A stretch of DNA of 35,452 nucleotides from positions 1 to 35,452 of the forward strand of contig JAFKFS010000036.1 of assembly GCA_017308115.1 (NCBI GenBank). Direction: 5' to 3'. The first letter of the stretch is position 1. Each line of letters starts with the position of its first letter. The stretch is from Bordetella sp. GTDB taxonomy: Bacteria; Pseudomonadota; Alphaproteobacteria; Caulobacterales; Caulobacteraceae. Of the stretch, positions 1 to 8,485 are shown one piece after another. Made by a program: the position numbers and the translations under genes. The notes below the pieces were generated by a model. It was not told where the DNA came from. It saw nothing but the letters and a program-made list of their open reading frames with translations, and ran no database searches.

Positions 1-1848
1 GCCAACGTCCGTACGGCCCAGGCCGCGTCGCAGAGCCTGTCCAAGGGTCTGGACCTGGCCTTCCGCTCGGGCGCCATCACCGGCATGTTCGTGGCGGGCG
101 GCGCGCTTCTGGGCGTGTCCGGCTACTACGCCTTCATGACCCAGGGGCTGGGCCACGCCTCGACCAGCCGCGAGGTCGTCGACGGCCTGGTGGCGCTGGG
201 CTTCGGCGCCTCGCTGATCTCCATCTTCGCGCGACTGGGCGGCGGCATCTTCACCAAGGGAGCCGACGTCGGCGGCGACATGGTGGGCAAGGTCGAGGCC
301 GGCATCCCCGAGGACGATCCCCGCAACGCCGCCACCATCGCGGACAATGTGGGCGACAACGTCGGCGACTGCGCCGGCATGGCCGCCGACCTGTTCGAGA
401 CCTATGCGGTGACGACGGTGGCGACCATGGTGCTGGCGGCCATCTTCTTCCGCAACCAGCCCTATGTGGACGTGCTGATGCTGCTGCCGCTGGCGATCTG
501 CGGCGTCTGCATCGTGACCTCGATCATCGGCACCTTCTTCGTGCGTCTGGGCAAGAGCGGCAACATCATGGGGGCCCTGTATCAGGGGCTGATCGTCACC
601 GGCGTCCTGTCGCTGGGCGCGGTCTGGTGGGTGATCAACACCATGCTGCCCGGCGCAGTCGAGACGTCGAATGGCCTGCTGATCCAGCCGATGAACCTGT
701 TCTGGGCGGGCGTCGTGGGCCTGCTGGTGACGGCGGCTATCGTGGTCATCACCGAATACTATACCGGCACGGGCTTCCGGCCGGTGAAGTCGGTGGCCAA
801 CGCCTCGGTCTCGGGGCACGGCACCAACGTCATCCAGGGGCTGGCCATGTCGCTGGAGTCCACGGCGCTTCCGGCCCTGACCATCATCGTCGGCATCGTC
901 GCGGCCTTCCAGTTGGCGGGCCTGTTCGGCATCGCCATCGCCACCACGACCATGCTGGGCGTGGCGGGGATGATCGTGGCGCTGGACGCCTTCGGCCCGG
1001 TCACGGACAACGCGGGCGGCATCGCCGAGATGGCGGGCCTGCCGCCGGAGGTGCGCGTCTCGACCGACGCCCTGGACGCCGTGGGCAACACCACCAAGGC
1101 CGTGACCAAGGGCTACGCCATCGGTTCGGCGGGTCTGGGGGCGCTGGTCCTGTTCGCCGCCTATGTGGAGGATCTCAAGTTCTTCGCAGCCGAGGCGGCG
1201 CCGGGCAGCTTCTTCTACGGTCTGGGCGCGGTCGCGTTCGACCTGTCCAACCCCTATGTCGTGGTCGGCCTGCTGTTCGGGGGGCTGCTGCCCTTCCTGT
1301 TCGGCGGTCTGTCAATGACGGCCGTGGGACGCGCCGCCGAGGCCGTGGTGGCCGAGGTTCGGCGTCAATTCCGCGAAAACCCCGGCATCATGACCTTCCA
1401 GACCAAGCCGGAATACGGACGCGCAGTCGACATCCTGACCAGCGCGGCCATTCGCGAGATGATCGTGCCGTCGCTGCTGCCGGTGCTGTCGCCGATCGTC
1501 CTGTTCATCGTCATCCTGTTCATCCAGCCGGACAAGGCCAACGCCTTCGCCGCCCTGGGGGCCATGCTGATGGGGGTGATCGTGACGGGCCTGTTCGTCG
1601 CCATCTCCATGACCTCGGGCGGGGGCGCCTGGGACAACGCCAAGAAGGTGATCGAGGAAGGCTTCACCGACAAGAACGGCGTCGTCCACGGCAAGGGCTC
1701 GGAAGCGCACAAGGCCGCCGTCACCGGCGACACCGTGGGCGATCCCTATAAGGACACCTCCGGCCCGGCGGTGAATCCGATGATCAAGATCACCAATATC
1801 GTCGCGCTTCTGCTGCTGGCGGTGCTGGCGAGCGGCAAGGTCGTCTGA
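1..1848 (+). CDS. hppA: K+-insensitive pyrophosphate-energised proton pump, 5' end missing
   Basis: Membrane H+-PPase: hydrolyses pyrophosphate and pumps protons across the inner membrane. The frame is open from base 1, so the true start lies upstream; 615 residues are visible. The substrate-binding segment [11 protein letters not shown] followed by DNVGDNVGD (about bases 300-370) is the family signature, and many hydrophobic helices follow. The GNTTKA motif carries Lys (codon 1096-1098) where K+-dependent enzymes have Ala, which marks the K+-independent class (established for the family). The gene ends at a strong terminator. The identity is very secure. Confidence 0.97.
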   Translation, partial: ANVRTAQAASQSLSKGLDLAFRSGAITGMFVAGGALLGVSGYYAFMTQGLGHASTSREVVDGLVALGFGASLISIFARLGGGIFTKGADVGGDMVGKVEAGIPEDDPRNAATIADNVGDNVGDCAGMAADLFETYAVTTVATMVLAAIFFRNQPYVDVLMLLPLAICGVCIVTSIIGTFFVRLGKSGNIMGALYQGLIVTGVLSLGAVWWVINTMLPGAVETSNGLLIQPMNLFWAGVVGLLVTAAIVVITEYYTGTGFRPVKSVANASVSGHGTNVIQGLAMSLESTALPALTIIVGIVAAFQLAGLFGIAIATTTMLGVAGMIVALDAFGPVTDNAGGIAEMAGLPPEVRVSTDALDAVGNTTKAVTKGYAIGSAGLGALVLFAAYVEDLKFFAAEAAPGSFFYGLGAVAFDLSNPYVVVGLLFGGLLPFLFGGLSMTAVGRAAEAVVAEVRRQFRENPGIMTFQTKPEYGRAVDILTSAAIREMIVPSLLPVLSPIVLFIVILFIQPDKANAFAALGAMLMGVIVTGLFVAISMTSGGGAWDNAKKVIEEGFTDKNGVVHGKGSEAHKAAVTGDTVGDPYKDTSGPAVNPMIKITNIVALLLLAVLASGKVV

Positions 1849-1869
1849 CGGCGTCTCGCTGAAACTGAA

Positions 1870-1908
1870 AACGCCCCGGAAAGCGATCTCCGGGGCGTTG
1901 TCTTTTTT
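1870..1908 (+). terminator. Rho-independent terminator of hppA
   Basis: An 11-bp perfect stem (1870-1880 with 1889-1899), core CGCCCCGGA/TCCGGGGCG, closes an 8-nt loop and is followed by a T-rich run at 1901-1908. It starts 21 bases after the hppA stop and lies before the convergent bamE gene. Confidence 0.9.
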
Positions 1909-1968
1909 GCGCCCTATGCTCGCGACGCGGTCGCTCGCGGCTTGAGGGCGCCTGCTTGTAGGGGCCGC

Positions 1969-2451
1969 CTAGTCCGGGCGGCGCTGGCCGGGGACGTCGT
2001 CCTCGGTGCGCGGCAGTTGGCCGCGGCCGACGTTGCCGAGCAACTGCTCGAGGATGGTCAGCTGACGGCCGCGGGTCGGGGTCTCGCGACGCTCCATGGC
2101 GATCTGGCGGCCGTCTTCCAGCCCCAGGGTGCGCACATTGGCGACCTTGTCGCCGCTGTCGGCGAAGGTGATCTCGGTGACGGTCCGCTGCGACACTTGC
2201 GGCTTGTTGTAGGTGTAGCGCTGCGTCGTCTGGGTCAGGTAATACCAGACGTTGTCGCTCTCGAAGGTCGAGGTCGTCGAGGGCGTGCCCAGCTTGGCCA
2301 GGACGGTCTCGCGGGTATCGACGCCCACTTCGACGTCCTGAGGCTTGGCGTCCACGGCCTGGAAGCCCTGGGTGGCGACGACCGGGGCGCAGGCGCCCGC
2401 GGCGACGGCGGCGAGCGAGGCGGCGATGATGAGCGACGTGAAACGGGGCAT
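1969..2451 (-). CDS. bamE: Outer membrane assembly lipoprotein BamE (SmpA/OmlA family)
   Basis: A 160-residue lipoprotein subunit of the BAM complex that helps insert beta-barrel proteins into the outer membrane. The N-terminus is a hydrophobic signal ending AAGAC, giving a lipidated Cys21. The BamE fold signature follows: an early helix with TRETVLAKLGTPS, then DNVWYYLTQTTQRY and the strand EITFADSGDKVANV. The C-terminal tail (about 40 residues, LEQLLGNVGRGQLP onward) is typical of alphaproteobacterial members. It is transcribed divergently from the cytochrome bc1 chaperone gene. The assignment is firm at family level. Confidence 0.9.
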   Translation of the reverse strand: MPRFTSLIIAASLAAVAAGACAPVVATQGFQAVDAKPQDVEVGVDTRETVLAKLGTPSTTSTFESDNVWYYLTQTTQRYTYNKPQVSQRTVTEITFADSGDKVANVRTLGLEDGRQIAMERRETPTRGRQLTILEQLLGNVGRGQLPRTEDDVPGQRRPD

Positions 2452-2479
2452 CGGCGATGGGCCTCTAGGAACAAGGTCT

Positions 2480-2508
2480 TTGACCTAACCGTCGCTGCGT
2501 CCTAGTGC
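2480..2508 (+). promoter_or_regulatory. Candidate promoter for the UQCC-yceD unit
   Basis: TTGACC (2480-2485), a 17-base spacer, then TAGTGC (2503-2508). The -35 matches the sigma-70/sigma-73 consensus well and the -10 weakly. The predicted transcript start is near 2515, about 27 bases before the ATG at 2542. Confidence 0.45.
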
Positions 2509-2510
2509 AA
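2482..2510 (-). promoter_or_regulatory. Candidate promoter for bamE, overlapping the opposing promoter
   Basis: Read on the minus strand: TTGCAC (2510-2505), a 17-base spacer, then TAGGTC (2487-2482), with the start expected about 25-30 bases before the bamE ATG. It occupies almost exactly the same bases as the plus-strand promoter candidate. Confidence 0.4.
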
Positions 2511-2541
2511 CGGCGCGGCGGAAAAGGGGCCGTGAAATCCC

Positions 2542-3069
2542 ATGTTCAAGACAATCTTCAAACGACAGACGCAGGAGCGCCAGGCGCAGGGACTTTACGC
2601 CCTGGCGGTGGATCAGGCGCGTCAGCCCGACTTCTACGCCCGCCTTGAGGTGGCGGATCGAATCGACGCCCGATTCGAGCTCTACACCCTGCACGTCCTT
2701 CTGCTGTTCGTGCGGCTGAAGGGCGAGGGCGAGCGCGGGGCCGACCTGGCCCAGAAAATGTTCGACACCTATGTCTCGGCCCTGGACAACGTCCTGCGCG
2801 AACTGGGCGTCGGCGACGTGTCCGTCGGCAAGAAGATGCGCAAGCTGGGCGAGGCGCTCTATGGCCGGATGAGCGCCTATGAGAAGGCGCTGCGCGAAGG
2901 CGACCACGACGGCTTCCAGGCCTCGATCGCACGCAATGTGTTCGAGAGCGACGATCCCGCGACCGGCGCCGAACTGACCCGCTATGCGCTGGAATCGCAC
3001 GAACGCCTGGCGCGTCAGCCGATTTCCGCCGTGGAAAAGGCGCCGGACTGGGCCATGATCATCGCATGA
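2542..3069 (+). CDS. Ubiquinol-cytochrome c chaperone family protein (CBP3/UQCC-like)
   Basis: A 175-residue soluble helical protein of the ubiquinol-cytochrome c chaperone family, whose mitochondrial members (Cbp3) help assemble cytochrome bc1. Recognisable features are the opening helix with YALAVDQARQPDFYARLEV, the central FELYTLHVLLLFVRLKG and the conserved LGVGDVSVGKKMRKLGEALYGR. Its stop overlaps the start of the YceD-like gene by 4 bases (ATGA), indicating translational coupling. A role in bacterial bc1 assembly is inferred from the family. Confidence 0.88.
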   Translation: MFKTIFKRQTQERQAQGLYALAVDQARQPDFYARLEVADRIDARFELYTLHVLLLFVRLKGEGERGADLAQKMFDTYVSALDNVLRELGVGDVSVGKKMRKLGEALYGRMSAYEKALREGDHDGFQASIARNVFESDDPATGAELTRYALESHERLARQPISAVEKAPDWAMIIA

Positions 3070-3593
3070 CGATTCCCGCCCTGCCTTACAGCGACCCCGT
3101 GCGTCTGCATCATATCGGCGCGGGTCTGTCCCGGCGGCTGGAGCCGGACGCCGAGGCGCGTCAACGCATCGCCCGCGCGCTGAACCTCAAATCCCTGGAC
3201 CGCTTCGAGGCGGATATGGAGGCGACGGCCACGGTCTCGGGCTGGCGCCTGACCGGGCGGGTGGTCGCCGACGCCGTCCAGTCCTGCGTGCTGACGCTGG
3301 AGCCCCTGCCGGTCCATGTCGACGAGCGGTTCGAGATCAACCTGGTCGAGGCCCTGGACGCGCCGTCGTCGGACGAGGGCGAGATCGACCTGGAGCTGGA
3401 AGACGATTCGCCCGACGTGGTCGAGAACGGCCAGATCGACCTGGGCCAGTATGCGGTGGAGCAACTGGCCCTGCACCTGGACCCCTATCCGCGCAAGGAA
3501 GGCGCCGTTTTCGAGCAGCCGCCCGAACCGGGCGAGATCTCGCCCTTCGGCGTGCTGCGGGCCTTGAAGCCGGACGGCTCCGACAAGAGTTGA
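3066..3593 (+). CDS. YceD / DUF177 family protein
   Basis: A 175-residue acidic protein of the DUF177/YceD family, linked in other bacteria to 23S rRNA processing. It shows the family core AVQSCVLTLEPLPVHVDERFE, an acidic stretch (SSDEGEIDLELEDD), and the conserved end QYAVEQLALHLDPYPRKEGA. Only one cysteine remains of the CxxC-type pairs seen in some homologues. In enterobacteria yceD precedes rpmF and then plsX. Here plsX follows directly after about 100 bases and rpmF lies at the far end of the window. Confidence 0.85.
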   Translation: MTIPALPYSDPVRLHHIGAGLSRRLEPDAEARQRIARALNLKSLDRFEADMEATATVSGWRLTGRVVADAVQSCVLTLEPLPVHVDERFEINLVEALDAPSSDEGEIDLELEDDSPDVVENGQIDLGQYAVEQLALHLDPYPRKEGAVFEQPPEPGEISPFGVLRALKPDGSDKS

Positions 3594-3600
3594 CCTAAGG

Positions 3601-3626
3601 GCGCCCCGGTTGCATCCACGGGGTGC
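3601..3626 (+). other. Hairpin between yceD-like gene and plsX
   Basis: GCGCCCCG (3601-3608) pairs with CGGGGTGC (3619-3626), one G-T wobble, 10-nt loop. There is no T-run, so it is not a classical terminator. It could attenuate or process the transcript at the yceD/plsX junction, and it argues against the upstream GTG at 3623 as the plsX start because that codon lies in the stem. Confidence 0.4.
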
Positions 3627-3694
3627 GACATTTGCGTTCCTACGCCCTAAACATTGAAGCGCCGCGACAAGACGGCGACGGAGTCGATTTCCAC

Positions 3695-4765
3695 TTGGCA
3701 TCATCCACACTGATTTCGCTCGACGCCATGGGGGGCGACCATGGCCCCGCCGTCGTGGTCGGCGGCGTGAAGGCTTACTATTCCCTGTATGGCGGCGATG
3801 GCGTCGGCTTCCTGCTGCACGGGGACGAGGCGGCGATCCGCGCCGAGATGGCGCGCCTGCACCTGTCGGACGACCATTGCCAGGTCCGGCACACCGACAA
3901 GGTCGTGGCCATGGACGAGAAGCCCGCCCAGGCCATGCGACGGGGCAAGGGCTCCAGCCTGTGGAACGCGATCGAGGCGGTCAAGACGGGGCAGGCCCAG
4001 GCCGCGGTGTCGGCCGGCAACACCGGCGCCCTGATGGCGATCTCCAAGCTGATCCTGCGCATGGCGGTCGACGGGCTGGAGCGCCCGGCCATCGTCGCCA
4101 GCTGGCCGACCAAGCGCGGCTTCACCGCCGTTCTGGACGTGGGCGCCAACATCGGCAGCGACGCGCGCCAGCTGGTCGAGTTCGCCATCATGGGCGAGGC
4201 GTTCCAGTCCGCCGTGCATGGGGTGGAACGGCCCACGGTCGGCCTGCTGAACGTCGGCTCCGAAGAGATGAAGGGCCATGAAGAGGTGCGCGAGGCCCAC
4301 GCCGTGCTGCGCACCGACGCCGTGCCGGTCAACTACACCGGCTTCGTCGAGGGGCATGACATTGCGGCCGGAACGGTCGATGTCGTCGTTACCGACGGCT
4401 TCACCGGCAATGTCGCCCTGAAGACCGCCGAGGGCACGGCGCGCTTCATCTCGGGCCTTTTGAAGGAGGCGCTGACGTCGGGGCCTCTGGCCAAGCTGGG
4501 CGCCCTGATCGCCATGCCCGCGCTGAAGAAGATGGCGCGCCGCATCGACCCCAGCAGCGTCAACGGCGGCCCCCTGCTGGGCCTGAACGGCATTGTGGTG
4601 AAAAGCCACGGCGGCGCCACGGCCGAGGGGTACGCCAACGCCATCCGCGTGGCTGTCGAACTGGCCCGCAGCGACTATCTGACCAAGGTCAGCGCCAATT
4701 TCGAGCGTCTGGCGGCCGCGATGGACGAATCCGCGCCCGTCGTCATGGGAGAGATCGAACAGTGA
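3695..4765 (+). CDS. plsX: Phosphate acyltransferase PlsX
   Basis: Converts acyl-ACP to acyl-phosphate, the donor for PlsY in phospholipid synthesis; a peripheral membrane enzyme. The signature [12 protein letters not shown] lies at the N-terminus, followed by [32 protein letters not shown] and [18 protein letters not shown]. The frame opens at GTG 3623, but homology starts only at the DAMGG segment. I therefore prefer TTG 3695, giving 356 residues, near the usual length. The last bases overlap fabH by 4 (GTGA), so the two are coupled. Function is certain; the start is not. Confidence 0.93.
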   Translation: MASSTLISLDAMGGDHGPAVVVGGVKAYYSLYGGDGVGFLLHGDEAAIRAEMARLHLSDDHCQVRHTDKVVAMDEKPAQAMRRGKGSSLWNAIEAVKTGQAQAAVSAGNTGALMAISKLILRMAVDGLERPAIVASWPTKRGFTAVLDVGANIGSDARQLVEFAIMGEAFQSAVHGVERPTVGLLNVGSEEMKGHEEVREAHAVLRTDAVPVNYTGFVEGHDIAAGTVDVVVTDGFTGNVALKTAEGTARFISGLLKEALTSGPLAKLGALIAMPALKKMARRIDPSSVNGGPLLGLNGIVVKSHGGATAEGYANAIRVAVELARSDYLTKVSANFERLAAAMDESAPVVMGEIEQ

Positions 4766-5739
4766 GCGTCATCCGCAGCGTCGTCACCGGGGTCGGCTCC
4801 TTCCTGCCCGAGCAGGTGGTCACCAACGCCGACCTGGCCAAGATCGTCGACACCTCCGACGAATGGATCATCGAGCGCACCGGCATCCACCAGCGCCACA
4901 AGGCCCGCGACGACGAGCCGACCAGCGATCTGGCGCTCAAGGCCGCCGAGCGCGCCCTGGCCGACGCGGGCAAGACGGCGGCGGACGTCGATCTGATCAT
5001 CGTCGCCACCACGACGCCGGACCAGACCTTCCCCGCGACGGCCGCCATCGTCCAGCGCAAGCTGGGAGCGCCGGTGGGCATCGCCTTCGACGTTCAGGCG
5101 GTTTGTTCCGGCTTCGTCTATGCGCTGAGCGTGGCCGACGGCTTTGTCGCGCGCGGCCAGGCCAAATGCGCCCTGGTCATCGGCGCCGAGGAAATGACCC
5201 GGCTGATGGACTGGACGGACCGCACCACCTGCGTCCTGTTCGGCGACGGCGCCGGGGCCTTCGTGCTGGAGCCCGGCGAAGGGCAGGGGACCAAGGACGA
5301 TCGCGGCGTTCTGGGCTTCGCCCTGCGCTGCGAGGGCGCCAAGTCGGACATGCTCTATGTCGACGGCGGCCCGGCCACGACCGGAACGGTCGGCCACCTG
5401 AGGATGCTGGGCAACCAGGTCTTCCGCCATGCCGTGGTCAACATCGCCGAGGCCATCACCGCCGCCGCCGAGGTCGCGGGCGTCGGCATCCCCGAGATCG
5501 ACTGGTTCGTCCCGCACCAGGCCAACCAGCGCATCATCAAGGGCGTCGGCGACCGCCTGGGCCTGGACGAGCAGAAGGTCGTCTCGACCGTGGCCATGCA
5601 CGCCAACACCTCGGCCGCCTCCATCCCCCTGGCGATGGATGTCGCCATCAAGGACGGGCGGATCAAGAAGGGCGATCTGGTCCTGGTCGAGGCCATGGGC
5701 GGGGGCCTGACGTGGGGCGCCTGCGCCTTCCGCCTCTAG
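4762..5739 (+). CDS. fabH: Beta-ketoacyl-ACP synthase III
   Basis: KAS III condenses acetyl-CoA with malonyl-ACP, the first elongation step of type II fatty acid synthesis. At 325 residues it has the usual length. The catalytic triad is visible: Cys115 (QAVCSGF), His252 (VPHQANQR) and Asn282 (ANTSAAS), along with the loop [10 protein letters not shown] and the C-terminal GGGLTWGA. The GTG start overlaps plsX, so plsX and fabH form one unit that links initiation of fatty acids with their use in lipids. Confidence 0.96.
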   Translation: MSVIRSVVTGVGSFLPEQVVTNADLAKIVDTSDEWIIERTGIHQRHKARDDEPTSDLALKAAERALADAGKTAADVDLIIVATTTPDQTFPATAAIVQRKLGAPVGIAFDVQAVCSGFVYALSVADGFVARGQAKCALVIGAEEMTRLMDWTDRTTCVLFGDGAGAFVLEPGEGQGTKDDRGVLGFALRCEGAKSDMLYVDGGPATTGTVGHLRMLGNQVFRHAVVNIAEAITAAAEVAGVGIPEIDWFVPHQANQRIIKGVGDRLGLDEQKVVSTVAMHANTSAASIPLAMDVAIKDGRIKKGDLVLVEAMGGGLTWGACAFRL

Positions 5740-5813
5740 ATTCGCATTGAGGACTTTGATTTCCGGCCGTTTTGCCCTTCAATGCTCCGCCGATTGATTG
5801 CGGGGAGATGCAA

Positions 5814-6122
5814 GTGGCCGGACATCACACCCTTACGCGCGCGGATTTGTGCGAAGCGGTCCACGAGGAGGTCGGGCTGTCCCGACAGGAATGCTCCGGC
5901 CTGGTCGAGCGCACGCTGGACCTGATCGTCGATTCTCTCGAGCAGGGCGAGACGGTCAAGCTGTCGGGATTCGGCGTCTTTCAGGTCCGCGAGAAACGCG
6001 CCCGCATGGGCCGCAACCCGAAGACCGGCGAACCGGCCGCCATCAACCCCCGCCGCGTCATCAGCTTCCGCGCCTCCCAGATCATGAAGAGCCGGGTGCA
6101 CGACGCCGTCGTCGAGACCTGA
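5814..6122 (+). CDS. ihfA: Integration host factor subunit alpha
   Basis: DNA-bending nucleoid protein of the HU/IHF family; works as a heterodimer with IHF-beta. [19 protein letters not shown] opens the alpha-subunit fold, [17 protein letters not shown] is the central strand, and [13 protein letters not shown] is the DNA-intercalating arm with its proline. Start choice: GTG 5814 sits 7 bases after GGGGAG (5802-5806), whereas ATG 5808 is almost on top of that site and TTG 5772 would add an unconserved extension. This start gives 102 residues, the normal size. Confidence 0.92.
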   Translation: MAGHHTLTRADLCEAVHEEVGLSRQECSGLVERTLDLIVDSLEQGETVKLSGFGVFQVREKRARMGRNPKTGEPAAINPRRVISFRASQIMKSRVHDAVVET

Positions 6123-6127
6123 GAGCC

Positions 6128-6544
6128 TTGGCCAAGAGCCCCAAAGCCTTCCGCACCATTTCCGAAGCTGCCGAGGAAGTCGGCGCGCCCCAGCATGTGC
6201 TGAGGTTCTGGGAGACCAAGTTCGACTTCGTCGCTCCGGTGAAGCGTGCGGGCGGCCGCCGGTTCTATCGTCCCGACGACATCCTGGCGCTGAAGGCGGT
6301 GCGGCGCCTGCTGCATGACGAGGGGCTGACGATTCGCGGGGTCCAGCGCCTGGTGCTGGATCAGGGCCTAGCGCGGCTGGCGGCCTATGCCGATCCGGCC
6401 GCCACGCTCGAGATCGATTCGGGCGATCGCGCCGAAATGGCGTTGGAAGCGGCGGCGCCTTCGGCGGCTCCCGCGCGCCTCGAGGCCCTGTTGAGCGACC
6501 TGGAAGCGGCCAAGGCCCGGTTGGAGGGCGTTCTGGGGCGCTAA
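6128..6544 (+). CDS. MerR-family transcriptional regulator
   Basis: A small regulator (138 residues from TTG 6128) with an N-terminal winged helix-turn-helix: TISEAAEEVGAPQHVLRFWE is the recognition region and GGRRFYRPDDILALKAVRRL the wing. The rest is a short helical segment rich in Ala and Glu, with no cysteine-based metal site, so it is not a metal sensor of the classical type. It follows ihfA by 5 bases, a pairing conserved in alphaproteobacteria as I recall it. No other start fits, because the frame upstream overlaps ihfA entirely. Targets cannot be read from the sequence. Confidence 0.85.
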   Translation: MAKSPKAFRTISEAAEEVGAPQHVLRFWETKFDFVAPVKRAGGRRFYRPDDILALKAVRRLLHDEGLTIRGVQRLVLDQGLARLAAYADPAATLEIDSGDRAEMALEAAAPSAAPARLEALLSDLEAAKARLEGVLGR

Positions 6545-6578
6545 GACGGAAGTTGTTGTCGATAGAGCGTTTTAGGGT

Positions 6579-6607
6579 TTGCGGAGCACCGACCCGCCGT
6601 CTATAGG
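6579..6607 (+). promoter_or_regulatory. Promoter candidate for tRNA-Pro
   Basis: TTGCGG (6579-6584), exactly 17 bases, then TATAGG (6602-6607). The expected transcript start near 6614 falls only a few bases before the mature tRNA 5' end at 6617, giving a very short 5' leader. Confidence 0.5.
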
Positions 6608-6616
6608 GAGCGCCTT

Positions 6617-6693
<77 letters not shown>

Positions 6694-6719
6694 TTTGCTG
6701 AGGGTCATCAGCAGGCTGA

Positions 6720-6751
6720 AACGGCCGGTGAGGGAAACCTCGCCGGCCGTT
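6720..6751. terminator. Terminator hairpin with GAAA tetraloop, between tRNA-Pro and the DUF2842 gene
   Basis: A 14-bp stem (6720-6733 with 6738-6751) with a single G-T wobble and a GAAA loop at 6734-6737. The T-tract after it is weak on both strands. It lies between convergent units, so it probably works in both directions. Confidence 0.7.
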
Positions 6752-6758
6752 CTGCTGT

Positions 6759-6974
6759 TCAGCGGGTCGTCTTGTCCCGCGGCGCCCGCTCAGCCCAGCG
6801 CAACAGGGGGATCAGGGGAAGGCCCCAGCCGATCCCCGCGACGGCGAAGAAGATCAGGTCGATCCACCAGATGTCCGGCAACCGGTCGTGAAGGGTCACG
6901 GCGCCCCAGATCCAGAAGGCCAGGAAGAAGACCACGGCCAGGGTGGCGACGAAACGACGGGCGCGCGGCGGCAT
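6759..6974 (-). CDS. DUF2842 family small membrane protein
   Basis: A 71-residue protein with a basic N-terminus (MPPRARRF), two hydrophobic helices (about residues 8-28 and 38-60) and a charged tail. The spacing and the [11 protein letters not shown] motif match the DUF2842 family of alphaproteobacteria; no function is known. Its ATG overlaps the upstream gene's TGA by one base (TGATG), so translation is likely coupled. The frame remains open further upstream, but the coupled ATG is the natural start. Confidence 0.75.
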   Translation of the reverse strand: MPPRARRFVATLAVVFFLAFWIWGAVTLHDRLPDIWWIDLIFFAVAGIGWGLPLIPLLRWAERAPRDKTTR

Positions 6975-7225
6975 CAACGCTTGCTCCGGAACAGGAAGAA
7001 GGTCACCAGGCCTATGACGACGGCCGCGAAGGCCCAGGGCAGCCATTCCCAGTCCGCCAAGGCGGCGACCGCGAAGACCCGCACGGCCAGGAAGGCGCCG
7101 CAGGCGCCGCTGACGAGGGTGACCAGGATGGCGCCGCCCAGCCCGCGACGACCCGTCAGCAGGTCGGCGATCCAGGCCAGACCCAGAGCCCCGGTCAAGG
7201 CGACGGCGATTTCGACATATTGCAC
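6974..7225 (-). CDS. Small multi-helix membrane protein, GlsB/YeaQ-like (tentative)
   Basis: An 83-residue, very hydrophobic protein with three membrane segments. The Gly/Ala pattern (ALTGALGLAWIADLL, then GLGGAILVTLVSGACGAFL) resembles the YeaQ/YmgE/GlsB transglycosylase-associated family, although the match is loose. The start is GTG 7225, with GGGGAG (7235-7240) nine bases before it; the frame extends far upstream but there it runs antisense to ctaA. It is coupled to the DUF2842 gene downstream and divergent from ctaA. Function unknown. Confidence 0.6.
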   Translation of the reverse strand: MQYVEIAVALTGALGLAWIADLLTGRRGLGGAILVTLVSGACGAFLAVRVFAVAALADWEWLPWAFAAVVIGLVTFFLFRSKR

Positions 7226-7293
7226 CGCTTGGCGCTCCCCTAGGATGTTATGCGACGCTTTGGCGTAGAAACCGACTCGATCTTGCCTCGCGG

Positions 7294-7336
7294 GAGGGGC
7301 ATATCCCTCGGTTCCGCCGCCTGCGAAAGAGGCGGC
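7294..7336 (+). promoter_or_regulatory. Structured leader of ctaA: two hairpins
   Basis: Hairpin A is GAGGG/CCCTC (7294-7298 with 7305-7309, 6-nt loop). Hairpin B is GCCGCCT/AGGCGGC (7316-7322 with 7330-7336, 7-nt loop). Both lie within the 141-base gap before the ctaA ATG at 7367. No T-run follows hairpin B. A regulatory role is inference only. Confidence 0.35.
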
Positions 7337-7366
7337 AAGCATATCGGGGCGAACGGCAGGCGTCGA

Positions 7367-8422
7367 ATGAAGCGTATAGGCGAATTGGACCGCAGCCGCG
7401 CGGTGGCGCTGTGGCTGTTTCTTTGCGCGGGCCTCGTGTTCGCCATGGTCGTGGTGGGCGGCGCGACCCGGCTGACCGGCTCGGGGCTGTCGATCACCGA
7501 ATGGAAGCCCATCATGGGCGCCCTGCCGCCGATGAACCACGCCGACTGGGTCGAGGCCTTCGATAAATACAAGGCCATCCCCCAGTATGTCGAAGTCAAC
7601 GCCGGCATGAGCCTGGCGGAGTTCCAGTACATCTTCTGGTGGGAGTGGGCGCACCGCCTGCTGGGACGGCTGATCGGCCTGGTTTTCGCCTTGCCCTTCA
7701 TCGGCTTCCTCGTTTTCCGGGTCCTGCCGCGTCGCCTGATCGGGCGCTGCGCCATTCTGCTGCTCCTGGGCGGGCTGCAGGGGCTGATCGGCTGGTGGAT
7801 GGTGTCCAGCGGCCTGGCCGAGCGCGTCGATGTGGCGCCGGAGCGTCTGGCGACCCATCTGGGCCTGGCCTTCCTGATCTTCTCAGGCCTGATCTGGACC
7901 GGGCTGGAGGCCTGGGCCGGCTCGGATTTCACGCGCGCGCCGCGAGGCTGGAGTTGGGGCGCGGGCCTGCTGCTGGGCGGCGTCTTCCTGCAATGCCTGC
8001 TGGGCGGCCTGGTGGCCGGCGCCAAGGCGGGCATGGTCTATACCGACTGGCCGCTGATGAACGGCGCCCTGTTTCCGCCGGTGGAGTGGGGGCAGGGGGG
8101 GCTGACCTTCCTGCACGACCAGGGCCTGGTGCAGTTGAACCATCGGATCGGCGCCTATGTGCTGTTGTTCGCGGGCACCTTCTACGCGGTCCAGGCGCTG
8201 CGCGGGCGGCTGGGCGAGGGCCTGGGCGCCTCGGCCCTGGTGCTGGCGTGCGCCCTGTGGCTCCAGGCGGGGCTGGGCGTTCTCACCCTCATCCATGCCG
8301 TGCCGCTGACCTTGGGCGTGCTGCATCAGGCCGTGGCGGCCCTGGTGCTGGGGGCGGCCACGGTGAACCTGTGGCTGGTGCGACGGTCGCGGCCTCGGCT
8401 GTTCGTCTCGGGCTTCCGCTAA
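7367..8422 (+). CDS. ctaA: Heme A synthase (COX15/CtaA family)
   Basis: Oxidises heme O to heme A for aa3-type cytochrome oxidase; an inner membrane enzyme with about eight helices. The alphaproteobacterial type-2 signature [18 protein letters not shown] follows the first helix, then [27 protein letters not shown] and [10 protein letters not shown], which supply the heme-ligating histidines. ATG 7367 is preceded by AGG at proper spacing and gives 351 residues; the frame is open back to 7250, but that extension is basic and unconserved. No other cytochrome oxidase genes are adjacent. Confidence 0.94.
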   Translation: MKRIGELDRSRAVALWLFLCAGLVFAMVVVGGATRLTGSGLSITEWKPIMGALPPMNHADWVEAFDKYKAIPQYVEVNAGMSLAEFQYIFWWEWAHRLLGRLIGLVFALPFIGFLVFRVLPRRLIGRCAILLLLGGLQGLIGWWMVSSGLAERVDVAPERLATHLGLAFLIFSGLIWTGLEAWAGSDFTRAPRGWSWGAGLLLGGVFLQCLLGGLVAGAKAGMVYTDWPLMNGALFPPVEWGQGGLTFLHDQGLVQLNHRIGAYVLLFAGTFYAVQALRGRLGEGLGASALVLACALWLQAGLGVLTLIHAVPLTLGVLHQAVAALVLGAATVNLWLVRRSRPRLFVSGFR

Positions 8423-8428
8423 GAAAAG

Positions 8429-8456
8429 GGCCGCCTTCCCGATCGGGAAGGCGGCC
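8429..8456. terminator. Bidirectional terminator between ctaA and cobS
   Basis: A 12-bp perfect stem, GGCCGCCTTCCC (8429-8440) with GGGAAGGCGGCC (8445-8456), loop GATC. It is flanked by AAGAAAA on the left and TCTT on the right, so each strand has a short T-rich tail. It serves two convergent genes. Confidence 0.85.
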
Positions 8457-8485
8457 TCTTCATTCATGGGCGAGTTGAGAAGGGC

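Noticed and set aside
3623-3694. GTG 3623 as the plsX start
   Set aside because: The added 24 residues have no PlsX character and the codon lies in a hairpin stem.
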